Source: Monodelphis domestica (lineage: Eukaryota > Chordata > Mammalia > Didelphimorphia > Didelphidae). Taken from it: DNA of 64,000 nt. Made by a program: the position numbers and the translations under genes. Below, piece by piece: positions 1 to 10,035 of the stretch; position 1 is the first letter of the stretch; each line of letters starts with the position of its first letter. The notes beneath the pieces were generated by a model. It had not been told where the DNA came from. It made no database searches and saw only the letters and a list, made by a program, of their open reading frames with translations. The stretch is taken from positions 81,047,483 through 81,111,482 of the forward strand of contig NC_077232.1 of the NCBI RefSeq assembly GCF_027887165.1, read 5' to 3'.

Positions 1-750
1 AGCCAGAGAGACCAGGAGTGATGCTATCAGGAGCATCAGTAAGGTAATTAACTATGATGCAAGTTTACCTAAGGCTTCAGCCTAGGCTTCCACCCCTCCT
101 CTCCCTCCCCCTCAGTATATACCCTGCTCTGCTATGTTAGCTGGATCCTAAGCCCTATGACCCTTCCTGACTCAGCCAAGCTGATGGGGCCTCGGACCTC
201 AGCCCATCATAGTCTTACTGGCTCAATTGAATTAGGAGGATCCTTAGTCTGGGATGAGGCAGGAGCTGGGAACATAAGCATATGCCAAAAACCCCACCAA
301 AGCTTTGAAGAAATGGGTTAATTGAGATAAGTGGACAGTTTTCTAACTTTCTTTGTATCCTATTTTTTGACCTGGTATTGACCTCCCAGACTGAATTTTT
401 GTTCCTAAAATCATTTTTCTTTTTTTCCATTTCAACCAATAACAAATTACTGGGACAAGCCTTCTTTGGTCTCCATTTCCTTTCATCCATAAAATGAGAG
501 CATTAGACTGAGGAATGTTAAAGTTTCCTTCTAGCTCTGACATTCTACAGACAACCTTGGCTTTAATTTAGGCAGTCAGTTCAACAATCACTGGAGTGCC
601 TTCTATGTGCCTGGAAAGAGAAGTAAGGGTACAAAGCAGAATCCAACTAAGAGTGTAAACTGGAGGATGGGTCAGGTCAGGAACCAGAGATTTTTAGGAA
701 TTCCAAGTCTAAGGGCTTAAGATTGTCTTAAATAGTGGGGAGTCTCAAGC
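1..750. other. Non-coding stretch with one MIR-like tail
   Basis: No gene is visible. At about 465-545 the plus strand has the usual MIR/CORE-SINE 3' wording (tight run of cctttcatccataaaatgag followed by a pyrimidine-rich end with agctctgacattct). The rest has no repeat I can name. Confidence 0.5.
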
Positions 751-759
751 AGAAGTTTC

Positions 760-1030
760 TCATTGGAGCACTGGATTCTCACCTGTGGCTCCAAGAAGCC
801 TGAACATGTGCTAAGTAAAACCTTGGCAGATGGGCTAAACCATGTGGAGGGTAACCAACAAGTCTAAACCCATTAGTGAGTTAGGAGGTTCTCTATCCCA
901 AACATGTGAAAACTCCCCACCTTCCATCTCAGGTTGATGAGAACAATTTGTCCCAACAGCCAGGAAAGTGGCTGAAGCAGAGCTGTGACATGCTCAGAGC
1001 TTGGTCAGACACTTTTAGTGTTCACCAAGA
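760..1030 (-). repeat. Unnamed interspersed repeat (family X), copy 1
   Basis: This segment matches the sequences at 9560-10030 (same orientation) and, inverted, those at 1306-1640, 39880-40040 and 40737-40900. Shared wording includes ggctccaagaagc, the phrase around gagaacaatttgt, and gctcagagcttggtcagac. At least five copies in one window mean a dispersed family. I recall similar sequence in marsupial genomes but cannot name the family. Strand is set relative to the copy at 39880. Confidence 0.7.
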
Positions 1031-1305
1031 GGGAAGCTATTTTGTCATGAAAGACCAGTAAAAGAGATGGAGGAGTTAGACAGGTAGGACAACCAGGAGG
1101 AATAGTACCATAAAAGCCTAGTGAGGAAAGAATATCCAGGATGAGAAGGTGATCAACAATGTCAAAGAATACGGGGAGATGAAGGAGAATGTGAAATATG
1201 AAAAGAAACTCCTACAGGGCAATTAAGAGGTCAGCAATAACTTTGGAATGGGTAGTTCCAGTTGAATCATGAACTCAGAAGCCATATTGCAGAGTTTAAA
1301 AGAGA
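1031..1305 (+). repeat. Probable ancient LINE-like remnant
   Basis: Wording such as gatcaacaatgtcaaagaat, aactttggaatgggtagttc and cagaagccatattgcagag resembles a widespread ancient mammalian repeat seen again in pieces at 9050-9480, 13060-13440 and 42155-42660. The family assignment is recalled resemblance only. Confidence 0.4.
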
Positions 1306-1900
1306 TTGAAAGGAGAAGAGGGGACACTGATTGTGGATGACTTTTTCAAGGAGTTTAGCCATGAAGAGGAGGTACCAATGAGAGGAGGTACCATCAGCCT
1401 TACTCCTCTTCCAAGAGCCATCCAAGTCCAGTGGCAAGACAAAATACTGGTGATAACCCAGGATACAGTGGATTACCTTAGCATCTTCGATATCTGACCA
1501 AGATCTAAGTGTTCACCAGTGCTCGATTAAGTCACTTTCATGGCCTTTGGAATAAGTTGTTCTATCAGGCCCTTCTACCAGGAGAAGCCTTCATATGCTT
1601 GGGGCAGACATCCCCTGTATTAGGTGGTTTCTTTACTGGGGTTTTATGGTAATTAGAGGTGCTGGGCAAACATACTGGGAAATAAGGTAATGGGCAGACA
1701 GAATAACAAAGATATTACTCCTCCCTGAGCACCCCATACACTCCATACTACCAGTGTGGTAGGCTATGGTTAACTGCTGAGAATTAACTATCATACCCTT
1801 CCTCATGTGCCACAGGGCAATGATAACTGGGTAGTGTACTGTCGTGTTTTTCCATCAGGCACTGGATGGGTTGTAGATAACACCCATGAAACTGGCTAGA
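1306..1900 (+). repeat. Family X repeat, copy 2 (opposite orientation to copy 1)
   Basis: Matches 39880-40040 base for base in several blocks: an accttagcatcttcgatatctg-like block, tctgaccaagatcta, ggcctttggaataag, then cttggggcagacatccc. It contains a 63-codon open frame at 1306-1497, which I treat as chance within a repeat. The tail from about 1640 to 1900 is less certain. Confidence 0.6.
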
Positions 1901-2089
1901 GTCTGGGGATGAAATTAGGTAAAAAAATTTTTTTTCTTTTTGGCCAGGATCTCTTCCCTCCCCTCCCCCACCTTTTTAAAATAAATGGATCAAAACTAAA
2001 TAATTCAAGCCCCGCCTTCAAAAATATTTTTTAGTATTTTTTAGCAAAAACAATAAAACCCAAATTTTTTAACCATCAAAAAAAAGGGG

Positions 2090-2160
2090 GGGGGGGCAGC
2101 TGCGTAGCTCAGTGGATTAATGCCTCAAATGCCCCATGCCTCGAATACCTAGAATTCCTT
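2090..2160 (+). repeat. SINE head fragment after a poly-G run
   Basis: A G-rich run (about 2085-2096) is followed by gcagctgcgtagctcagtgg, the 5' tRNA-like head (A box region) of the common tRNA-headed marsupial SINE. The body diverges after about 2120, so this is a fragment. Confidence 0.6.
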
Positions 2161-2224
2161 CCTTACCTCTTAGTGATTTCTTTTTGGGAATTCTAACTCC
2201 CTTAAAAGTTTGGCTCAAGGGCTA

Positions 2225-2430
2225 CCTCCTTAAAAAGGTTTCACCTGTCCTAATGTCCTTTTACCTCCACTCTCCATCACTATGACTGGGCTCTAGATTA
2301 TTTATTTATAAGATTCTTGAGGGCCAGAAATGTCTCCCTCTTATATTTGTTTTCCCAGCATGTAACTCTGTCTGGCACATAGTCAGAACCTGATGAATGT
2401 ATATTAATTGACTGATTGACTGACTGTGGT
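2225..2430 (+). repeat. L2-type LINE 3' end
   Basis: The order ttcttgagggccagaaatgt, then cagcatgtaactctgtctgg, then cacatagtcag and a final tga-rich tail (gactgattgactgac) is the standard layout of an L2/CR1-group 3' end. Confidence 0.65.
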
Positions 2431-2884
2431 TCCTTAAGTTCTAAATCCTTTGAGTCCTATGTCCCTTTGTGTCTGAACTCTTCCCCTTAAATCCTGACAT
2501 TAAACTAGCCTGGCCTTTGGCTACATGGATTTGGATTCTGACTCTTAATCCCCAGGTGAGGAAGCACTTTGTTCCAAGGTGAAATTTCACCTTGATGGCC
2601 TCTAACCCATCTCGACCACTCAATTCTATCACATGTTGTCACTAGTACATCTGAGAACACAAGGCTAAGAAGGATGATATCTTATTTTTGTCTCCCTATA
2701 GTGGCCATCTAAGGGTAGGCACAGAGCAAGCAGTGAGTAAGGATGAATTAACTGTCTGCCTCATCACTGTGGGAAAATTCCCAAGCATAAATGGTCCATG
2801 AAAGTCCCACGGTAAATCCCATTCAAGACTTACATCCTATAGAAAAAGGTCACAGGAAAGAATAGTCATGTCTATGAAATGCAG

Positions 2885-3062
2885 AAGCATGAGGAAATGA
2901 AAAAAGGACTGGCTTAGTAGTTAGGAGACCTAGATTCAAATTCCAGACTTCACATTCACTAGTTATGTGGTCTTGACCCTTTCCTGTCCTTCTCTGGACC
3001 TCAATCTCTATGAGGTTAATAATATTTTACTCACTGACTCGTGGGGTTGTAGTAGACAAAGA
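2885..3062 (+). repeat. MIR/CORE-SINE
   Basis: Body with agacctagattcaaattcc, a diverged B-box-like stretch, then gtggtcttgaccctttcctg and cctcaatctc. This is a diverged MIR-type SINE. Confidence 0.55.
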
Positions 3063-3065
3063 ACT

Positions 3066-3962
3066 TTGTTGGTTTTTTTAAATAAAGATAAATAATGTTT
3101 ACCTATGATGTATAATAACTAATTCCCACATAAATTCTCCAAAGTTATAAGATCCATGAACTGGAGGAATTCCATGTGAACTGTATCAACCTCCAGGAAT
3201 TGATGCAGAGTGAAAGGAGCAGAACCAAAAGAACCTTATACACAGAGACTGGTACACTGTGGCACATTCGATTGTAATGGACTTCTCTACTAACAGCAAT
3301 GCAATGACCCAGGACAATTCTGAGGGTCTTAGGAGAAAGAACACTATCTACATTCAGAGGAAGAACTGTGGGAGCAGAAACACAGAAGAAAAACAACTGC
3401 TTGATCACATGGTTCAGTGGGAATATGATTGGGGATGTAGACTCTAAGCAATCACCCTAGTGCAAATATCAATAATATGGAAATAGGTCTTGACCAATGA
3501 CACATGTAAAATCCAATGGAAGTGCGCATTGGCTTTGGGGGGAGGGGTGGGAGGAGGGGAGAGAAAGAACATGAATCATATAACCATGGAAAAATATTCT
3601 AAATTAATTAATTAAGTAAAATTTGAAAAATAATAAATGTATGTTCATGAATATAAAAAAATAAAATAAAATTGTAAGACTACCATTTCAAAAAAAGTTA
3701 TAAGATCAAAATCATCTCCTTCCTTCCCTTTTCTTCCCCCTCCTGGAGCTAGCAAGGAATTTGATCCAGGTTATGCATGCATTATTATGCAAAATAGTTC
3801 CATATTGTTCATTTTTGTAAGAAATTAATCATGTAAAACCAAAACCCCCAAATAAAAACCAAGATAAGCTAATGTGAAAAATCATATGCTTCCATTTGCA
3901 TTCCCACTCCAACAGTTCTTTCTCTGGAGGTGGAGAGCATTCTTTGTCATAAGTCCCATGAG
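3066..3962 (-). mobile_element. 5'-truncated L1 (minus), split by a younger L1
   Basis: Two parts, 3066-3154 and 3708-3962, belong to one minus-strand L1 3' UTR: a T-rich start, then aaattctccaaagttataag, then aaaatcatctccttccttcc and cagttctttctctggagg. The wording parallels the minus-strand L1s at 26097 and 45935. A younger plus-strand L1 (3155-3693) sits inside it. Confidence 0.75.
3155..3693 (+). mobile_element. 5'-truncated L1 3' end with 14-bp TSD
   Basis: Typical marsupial L1 3' end: end of ORF2 (catgtgaactgtatcaacct), 3' UTR (gacttctctactaacagcaa), purine-rich ggaggggtgggaggagggga, then attaattaattaa and an A-rich tail. It is flanked by the perfect direct repeat aaagttataagatc at 3141-3154 and 3694-3707, and the host on either side joins into one older minus-strand L1. 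The open frames at 3145-3408 (-) and 3259-3447 (+) lie inside it and are not genes. Confidence 0.9.
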
Positions 3963-3994
3963 GAAGAATGCTCTCCACCTCTAGAGAAAGAACT
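3913..3994. repeat. Near-perfect inverted repeat at an L1/L1 junction
   Basis: Arms 3913-3944 and 3963-3994 are complementary at 31 of 32 positions, with an 18-base loop. The arms are the same stretch of L1 3' UTR in opposite orientations. Confidence 0.9.
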
Positions 3995-4240
3995 GAAGCC
4001 CAGAAGAAAATGTATGATTTATCACTTGTTTGTATGGGTATGTGATTTGGGGTTTGGGTTTAAAAAGATTATTACAAAAATGAATAATACATAAATAGGA
4101 TTTGAATGATAATATATGTATAACCCAATGGAATTGCTTGTCAACTCTGGGAGATGGGAGGGAAGAGGAGGGGGAGATGACAAGAATCATGTAACCATGG
4201 GAAAAAATTCTAAAATCAAATTAAATTTAAAAAATTTTAA
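3963..4240 (+). mobile_element. 5'-truncated L1 3' end, different subfamily
   Basis: Starts in gaagaatgctctccacctct and runs through gatgggagggaagaggaggg and catgtaaccatgggaaaaa into an A/T-rich tail near 4240. It is the plus-strand counterpart of the minus-strand L1 ending at 3962, and the two meet head to head. Confidence 0.8.
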
Positions 4241-4289
4241 AAATTATCTTGGATCATTGTATGGGCAAAAAACTTTGTAAACATTAATG

Positions 4290-4580
4290 TGCCAATGGCT
4301 CAGCAGATAGCACTCTGGGCCTGGATTCAGGATGATCTGAATTCTAATCTGACTTCAGATAATGACTAGCTGTGTAACCCTGTCTGAATCACTATTTACC
4401 TCAGTTTCCTCATCTGCAAAATGGGGATGCTAATAACACCTACCTCCCTGGTTTGTGGTGAGGACCAAATGAGAACGATTGTAATGTATTTAGCACAGTG
4501 CCTGATATATAGACTAAGTCCTATATAAATATTATATATATATGTATATATATATATATACAAATGAAAGTTATTATCAT
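4290..4580 (+). repeat. MAR1/MIR-type SINE with AT microsatellite
   Basis: Body with gcctggattcaggatgatct, ctgtgtaaccctgtctgaat and cctcagtttcctcatctgca, then tttagcacagtgcctgatat. An AT/TA dinucleotide run follows at 4531-4561. Confidence 0.8.
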
Positions 4581-4639
4581 TATTTGGGAGGTAGAGAACT
4601 TGAAGTTTCCGGATGTGAGGAGGCTCTATAAATCCTTTG

Positions 4640-4840
4640 ATATCTGTTTACCAATGCATCAGGGAAGGCAGGAAGACCAACCCAAACCAGGAGACATCTG
4701 ACAATATTAATTGCCACTAAGTCTCTTTGTGTGGCTTTAGGCAAGTCATTTTGATCCCTCCTGACCTTTTTCCTCCTCTGAATAATGAAGAGTTGGATTA
4801 GATGATCTTGGGATGACATTCATTCTTTGTAACATGAAAG
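4640..4840 (+). repeat. MIR-like SINE remnant
   Basis: Contains gtggctttaggcaagtcatt and gttggattagatgatcttgg, the core and 3' wording of MIR. Diverged. Confidence 0.5.
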
Positions 4841-5720
4841 CCCTAGACTAATTGACTTCTTAGATCCCCTTTTAGGTCTATTCTTCTTCCCTGCCACTAA
4901 AGTCCTCTCAAATGCTGTATTGTTGACATGAGGATGATCCTGGGTTCTTAAAGTCCCACACCAGAGGAGTACAAGCCCTACCATGACCCATCAAGGGAAG
5001 ACTTGCCAAGAGATAATTTTTGGTTTTGTTTATTGGCTGCTGTAACTCATATCCCGTAAGATGGAGAGGTGGCAACTTGTGCCAATGGATGGAGTACTCA
5101 CATGCGTGGAACTGATCTTCTGACTGATGTGAAGAGAAAATTTGCAGATCCGAAGCTCTGTTTGGTCCATTCATTATTCCTTCCAAGTACTGCTAATAAA
5201 AATAATTTAAACATCCATTACCTCATCCATGCAGGGGTCTCCTACCAACAGATTATTGAAAGGATGAGGTCATTGATGCTTACAACATCAAAATATTTTG
5301 CTTGAACCTAGTGTGGAGCTGAGCACTACAGTCACAGAAGAATTAGGAGTCTAAGAATCAAATCCTGTCTCTAAGAGACATCATACCCCATCCAGGAGCA
5401 CCATCTACACAACCTTCCCCCATCCCCAACTCTGCCCTCCTTCTAATGCCAGAAGAACCCTGAGCCCATTGGCAGCCACATTGGAAGATTGATTATGGCT
5501 CTAAGGCTGTCCTCCTAACCCCTGGTAGAATTTTGGAATGACACCTTATTGCTTATCTCAATTTAGGAACCCCAGCAAGATCTGGCTTCTCTTATTCTGT
5601 TTTCTTTTCAGTTCTAAATTTAAAGAGCATTTCTGCATCCATTGTGGAACAGAAGCAATGATTTATACATGAAACTGTGAATCTTGATTATATAAGGTTT
5701 GAGTTTCTTTTAAAGTAAAT
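4841..5720. other. No recognisable gene or repeat
   Basis: Open frames here are short and lack start context, splice sites in register or compositional bias. I see nothing I can name. Confidence 0.4.
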
Positions 5721-5724
5721 AAAT

Positions 5725-5923
5725 GGGGGCAGCTGGGTAGCTCAGTGGATTGAGAGCCAGGCCTAGAGATTGGAGGTCCTAGGTTCAAATCTGGCCTCAG
5801 ACAATTCCCAGCTATGTGACCCTGGGCAAGTCACTTGACCCCCATTGCCTAGCCCTTACCACTCTTCTACCTTGGAACCAATATGCAGTATTGATTTTAA
5901 GAGGGAAGGTAGGGATTTATAAA
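5725..5923 (+). repeat. tRNA-headed marsupial SINE, full length
   Basis: Full unit: gcagctgggtagctcagtgg (A box), aggttcaaatctggc (B box), ctgggcaagtcacttgaccc, the tail pair ccaatatgcagtattgattt and an A-rich end. Others in the window share this architecture. Confidence 0.93.
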
Positions 5924-6006
5924 AATAAATAAATAAATGAATGAATGAATAAACAAACAAATAAATAAATAAATGAATAAATAAATAAATAAATGAAGTA
6001 AATAAA
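5924..6006 (+). repeat. (AAAT/AATG)n microsatellite between two SINEs
   Basis: About 80 bases of aaat units with aatg and aaac variants, evidently expanded from the A-rich tail of the SINE just upstream. The (AAAT) complement produces the low-complexity open frame on the minus strand here. Confidence 0.9.
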
Positions 6007-6208
6007 AGGGGACAGCTGGGTAGCTCAGGGGATTGAGAGCCATACCTACAGATGGGAGGTCCTGGGTTCAAATGTGACCTCAGACACTTCCCAGCTGTGT
6101 GACCTAGGAAAGTCACTTACCCCCTACTGCCTAGCCCTTATTGCTCTTCTGTCTCGGAACCAATACACAAAATTGATTCTAAGACAGAAAGTAAGGGTTT
6201 AAAAAAAA
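6007..6208 (+). repeat. tRNA-headed SINE, second of a tandem pair
   Basis: Same orientation and layout as the copy at 5725-5923, with cagctgggtagctcagggga, ctgggttcaaatgtg and an A-run at 6200-6208. Confidence 0.93.
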
Positions 6209-6489
6209 TCTGGAAATAAGAAAGTTAACATGTAACTTTCAAAACTGCCCTGCTTGACTGAGACCTTCTGTCCTTCTTTCTATTCTCCTTGCACCTTTTT
6301 CTTTTGAATCCCCATCTCTATATTCTCCTTCCTTGTTTCCCTTCATCTCCTGCCTTCCAATTCTCCTGGTCTCTTTTAAAATCAATTAGCCCTGGTTGAG
6401 ATTCCTGGTTTTGAGCTGGTGTCCATTTCAGATGTCTCTTTCCACCTCTGGTCCTTACAGCTCCATGGCTGACTGATTTGCACTCATCT

Positions 6490-6693
6490 TTTTTTTTTTA
6501 ACCCTTACCTTCCATCTTAGCATCAATATTGTGTATTGGTTCTAAGACAGAAGAGTGGTAAGGGGTAGGCAATGGAGGTCAAGTGACTTGCCCAGGGTCA
6601 CACAGCTAAGAAGTGTCTGAAGGCAGATTTGAACCCAGGACCTCCCATATCTGGACCTGGATCTCAATCCACTGAGACACCCAGCTGCCCCCT
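6490..6693 (-). repeat. tRNA-headed SINE
   Basis: Begins with a T-run and aacccttaccttccatctta and ends at cacccagctgccccc. Flanking gcactcatct (6480-6489) and acactcatct (6694-6703) look like a TSD. Confidence 0.92.
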
Positions 6694-6769
6694 ACACTCA
6701 TCTCTTGATATCAGCTTGCTTACCCACATCTCAACCTTGACCTTTCCCCCTTATAAAGAAGAGTCCCAG

Positions 6770-6935
6770 ACTGGGAATCAGGAGACCTGGGATGAGTCTT
6801 CGCTCTGTCACTAATTCTGCATGACCTTGGACAAGTGATTTCTTTTCTCCAGACTGTAGTTTCCCACTACAGAGAGGCAGAGTAGAAAAAATGTTGAACT
6901 TCTTGGCTAAGAACATCTTGACTGCAATTCCTTCA
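6770..6935 (+). repeat. MIR-like SINE remnant
   Basis: Contains gactgggaatcaggagacct and tgcatgaccttggacaagtg, then a diverged 3' part. Confidence 0.55.
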
Positions 6936-7079
6936 CCCCCTCTTCCCCAGGGAAAGGTTTAATCAGCACCCTGAACTCCACTTAGTCATAGCCCTTAGTG
7001 AGGTTGGGACCATGGGAAAACACTGATAGTAACTTGCATCACTCTACAGTTTAGATGGGACTTACTTACTTACTTAGCT

Positions 7080-7384
7080 CTTCTCAGCAATGCAATGACC
7101 TAAGACAATTCCAAAGGACTCATGATGAAAAATGCTATCTGCCTCCAGATAAAGAACTGATGAAGTCTAAATGCAGATTGTTTTTATATGAGTCTTCTTC
7201 TACAACATGACTAACATGGAAATGTGTTTTGCATGATTACACATATATAGCTTAGAAAAAATTGCTTATTTACCCTCCCATAGAGGAAGAAGAAAAAGGA
7301 GAGAAAGAATTTAGAACTCCATATTTTCAAAAACAATTGTTAAAAATTGTTATTACATAGAATTAGAAAAATAAAATAAAATAT
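7080..7384 (+). mobile_element. Old L1 3' end
   Basis: Wording gcaatgcaatgacctaagac, tgcctccagataaagaactg and cctcccatagaggaagaaga, ending in an A-rich tail. This is the older L1 3' UTR type also seen at 16800-17070. Confidence 0.75.
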
Positions 7385-7544
7385 TTTAAAAATAGAAAGT
7401 AACAGCATGAGGAGGAAGAGAGGGATGAAGATATTGGGGGGAAACTATTGAATAATTTTTTAAATCTAATTTAATTTAAAATTAAAAAAAATTTTTTAAG
7501 GACTAACTCCATGTAACACCATGAATAAGAGAATGTAATTACTG

Positions 7545-7763
7545 GCAATTAGGTGTCCCAGACAGTAGAGTGTTGCTGGACTTGGGTTCAGGAAGACTTG
7601 AGTTCAAATCTAGCCTCAAACACTTATTAGTTGTGTGACCTTAGGCAAGTCACTTAATTGCTCTATGGTTCACTTTCCCCATCTGAAAAATGGGATAATA
7701 ACAGAACCTAACAGGGGATTAATGTGAAGATGAGATGAAATAATATTTGTAATTTTTGATCAA
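7545..7763 (+). repeat. MAR1/CORE-SINE
   Basis: Body with ggttcaggaagacttgagtt, gtgtgaccttaggcaagtca and an A-rich end with aacagaacctaacagg. Confidence 0.8.
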
Positions 7764-7985
7764 TCGTGTCTGATTCTTTATGACCCTATTTGGAGTTTTC
7801 TTGGCAAAGATATTGGAATGGTTTACCATTTCCTTCTCCAGCTCATTTTACAGAGAAGGAAATTGAGGCAAAGAGTTTCGGCAACTTGTCCCAGATCTGT
7901 AAAATGAACTGTAAAAGGAAATGGCAAACCACCCCAGTATCTTTGCCAAGAAAACCCCAATTGGGGTTGAAAATAGTTGGATTCA
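7764..7985. repeat. Inverted pair of MAR1 SINE tails
   Basis: The left arm (7764-7853) is the reverse complement of the MAR1 tail (ttttcttggcaaagatattg, catttccttctcc). The right arm (7897-7985) is the same tail forward (aaaaggaaatggcaaaccac, ctttgccaagaaaacccc). Arms of about 90 bp are separated by about 43 bp. Confidence 0.85.
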
Positions 7986-7999
7986 ACTAAAAAAAAATG

Positions 8000-8690
8000 T
8001 CTAGAGGAAAAGCAGATATCTAAGCTAGTTCTGCATTCTTTTCATTGCTGCAGTACCCTGGACTGATTGGCTCATTCTCTGTAAGAATCATGGTGCACTA
8101 GATTGAGAGTAAGGAAATGAGCAGCCAAGGAAGGATCTCATAAACTTGCACTGTCTCTGCTTTGGGAAATGGAGGGAGTAGGAGTCTCCCCTTCCTTCTT
8201 CCTCAGTGGTGTTCTGTGTGTACTTCTGGAGACAGCAGTCCAGGGTCCGTGTGGCCTGTCTACTTTCCCTTGAGAGTATGTGGCCCTTGTGGCTCTACAT
8301 ACAGTGTAAATGTAAGAGGAGTCCTAAGCAGTGATGCCACATGCTGCTGGTTGGGTCTGCAAGCCCAAGTTCTGGAGCCTTCATAGAAGAGCTCAACATC
8401 CATCCCTGGGGATGATTGCTCAACAGGAATGTTTGAGTTACTGTAAAGGGACAGCAGCTCCCCCTGCTGGACACTGGGTGACCCCAGTGCTCACACTTAG
8501 CCTTGAGTCTATGGAGGAAGCTTTAATCCATCTCTTCAGAAGCTGCTAAAACTTGGTCATTTGAGGAGCCTTCGACCCAAGCCTGGCTGCCTCTAACCTG
8601 CACAGGAACATACCGATGAGCAAATCCTGAAGCTGAGAATCAAATTCAGACCTTCTGACTCTACCTGATGCTAATCATCAACGTTCAGAT
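8000..8690. other. Apparently single-copy stretch
   Basis: No repeat family recognised. Several short open frames overlap but none has convincing start context or splice signals. It holds the candidate CTCF site at 8453-8474. Confidence 0.5.
8453..8474 (-). promoter_or_regulatory. Candidate CTCF-binding motif
   Basis: The minus strand reads gtccagcagggggagctgct, which fits the CTCF core (CCAGCAGGGGG with a G/C-rich flank). This is a motif match by eye; occupancy is unknown. Confidence 0.5.
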
Positions 8691-8694
8691 ACTC

Positions 8695-8900
8695 TAGGAT
8701 TCCATGAGGCATCCTAAATAGCTGGATTTGGACCTCAGAGGACTTGGGTTCAAATCTCTGGGTTTGAATAATTTTGTTATTATTAAGTATGGACTCTGTT
8801 TGGGTCTCAGAATCCTTATCTGTAAAATAAGAATATTGATCTAGGTAATGCCTAAGTTCTCTTCCAGTTTAAAATCCTAGGATGCTATTATTCCAACAAT
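8695..8900 (+). repeat. MIR
   Basis: Body with ggacttgggttcaaatctct and a 3' part gtctcagaatccttatctgt, then ctcttccagtttaaaatcct. Confidence 0.6.
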
Positions 8901-9039
8901 AAATTCTGTGCCTGATGAGTTGTATGACCTTGGCCAAGTTGATTACCTTTTCCAGTAAGCCAATAAATATTTATTAAGTGCCTTTGTGAATAAGGGGATG
9001 ATCAAGAGCAAAGAGAAAATCTTTCTAAAATTTTTCTAA

Positions 9040-9480
9040 GACCCCCTCACTATTACACCTTCTATGTGCCATGCATGGTGCTAATTGCTAGGGATACTAA
9101 AAAGGGGGGAGGGCAAAAGATAATAGGCAGAAGAAAGGCAAACGAGTGAGCAAAAGGTTGCCCTAAAGGAGTTCACAATCTAACGGAGTAGACAGCATGC
9201 AAGCACGATACGTATAGACTAAGTAGGAAAGAAGGCACAGGAACTAAAGAAGAATCTGGAATGTCTTCCTGTGGAAGGTAGAATTTTAGCTGGGACTTGA
9301 AATAAGCCAGGAAAGCCAAGAGGTAGAAATAAAGAGGAAGAACATTCCAGGCATGAGGGACAGTCTAAGAAAATGCCTAGAGTTGGGAAAGAAAATATTT
9401 TGTTTGAGGGAGAGGAAGGAGGTGATTATTATTGTATCAAAGAAGATACAGGAAAATGCTATTCCTTCTATCTCTCTCCA
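9040..9480 (+). repeat. Ancient LINE-like remnant
   Basis: Contains ctatgtgccatgcatggtgc, taattgctagggatac, aaggagttcacaatctaac, cttcctgtggaaggtagaat and aacattccaggcatgaggga in this order, matching a widespread mammalian ancient repeat. I do not assign a family. Confidence 0.55.
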
Positions 9481-9559
9481 TGACACTAAGGTGCCATGGA
9501 GTGTATGTGATGTTCAGGGAAGACTAGTATCTCTGGTGGGAGGGTTTGCTGAGTGCCTT

Positions 9560-10035
9560 GTTCATTTGCCACCCAGCTCTCACCTGTGGCTCCAAGAAGC
9601 TGTGGCATGTGCAGTGGCCACGCTCTGGTAAATCATCACAGCAGATGGACTAAACCATGTTGAAGGTAATCAACAGTTCATCAGTGAGCTGGTGAGATGT
9701 CTGCTGCAGGCAGGTGGAGACTCCTCCTGTGGAAGAGGCAGTTTGAGAACATTTTGTTCTAATGGCCATGAAGGTAGCAGAAGCAGATGCTGTGGAATGC
9801 TCAGATCTTAGAGAGCAAAGAAGTCAAGGTCATCCATTTCATCGAAAGCCATCACCAGACATCCTAACTCTTGTATTGCCACTGGCCTTGAAGATAACTC
9901 TGGGAGAGATACTGAGACACAACTTTGTACAATTCTGTCTCACTTAAGTCCAATTTAAATACAAGTCAAAAGATATCACCAGCCATATCATTTTGGTTCT
10001 CTTTGAGTATGAAAGACAACAACCATGGTCCCATA
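9560..10035 (-). repeat. Family X repeat, copy 3 (longest)
   Basis: Begins cacctgtggctccaagaagc as copy 1 does, continues through gagaacattttgttctaatg and ends in ttctctttgagtatgaaaga followed by caacaac. A related end is seen at 58150-58200. Confidence 0.7.

Noticed and set aside
3708..4240. Twin-priming inversion of one L1
   Set aside because: Both halves hold the same 3' UTR region with their own A-rich ends, so they are two insertions, not two parts of one.
5725..5923. tRNA genes
   Set aside because: The A- and B-box wording belongs to the tRNA-headed SINE; no cloverleaf with acceptor stem is present.
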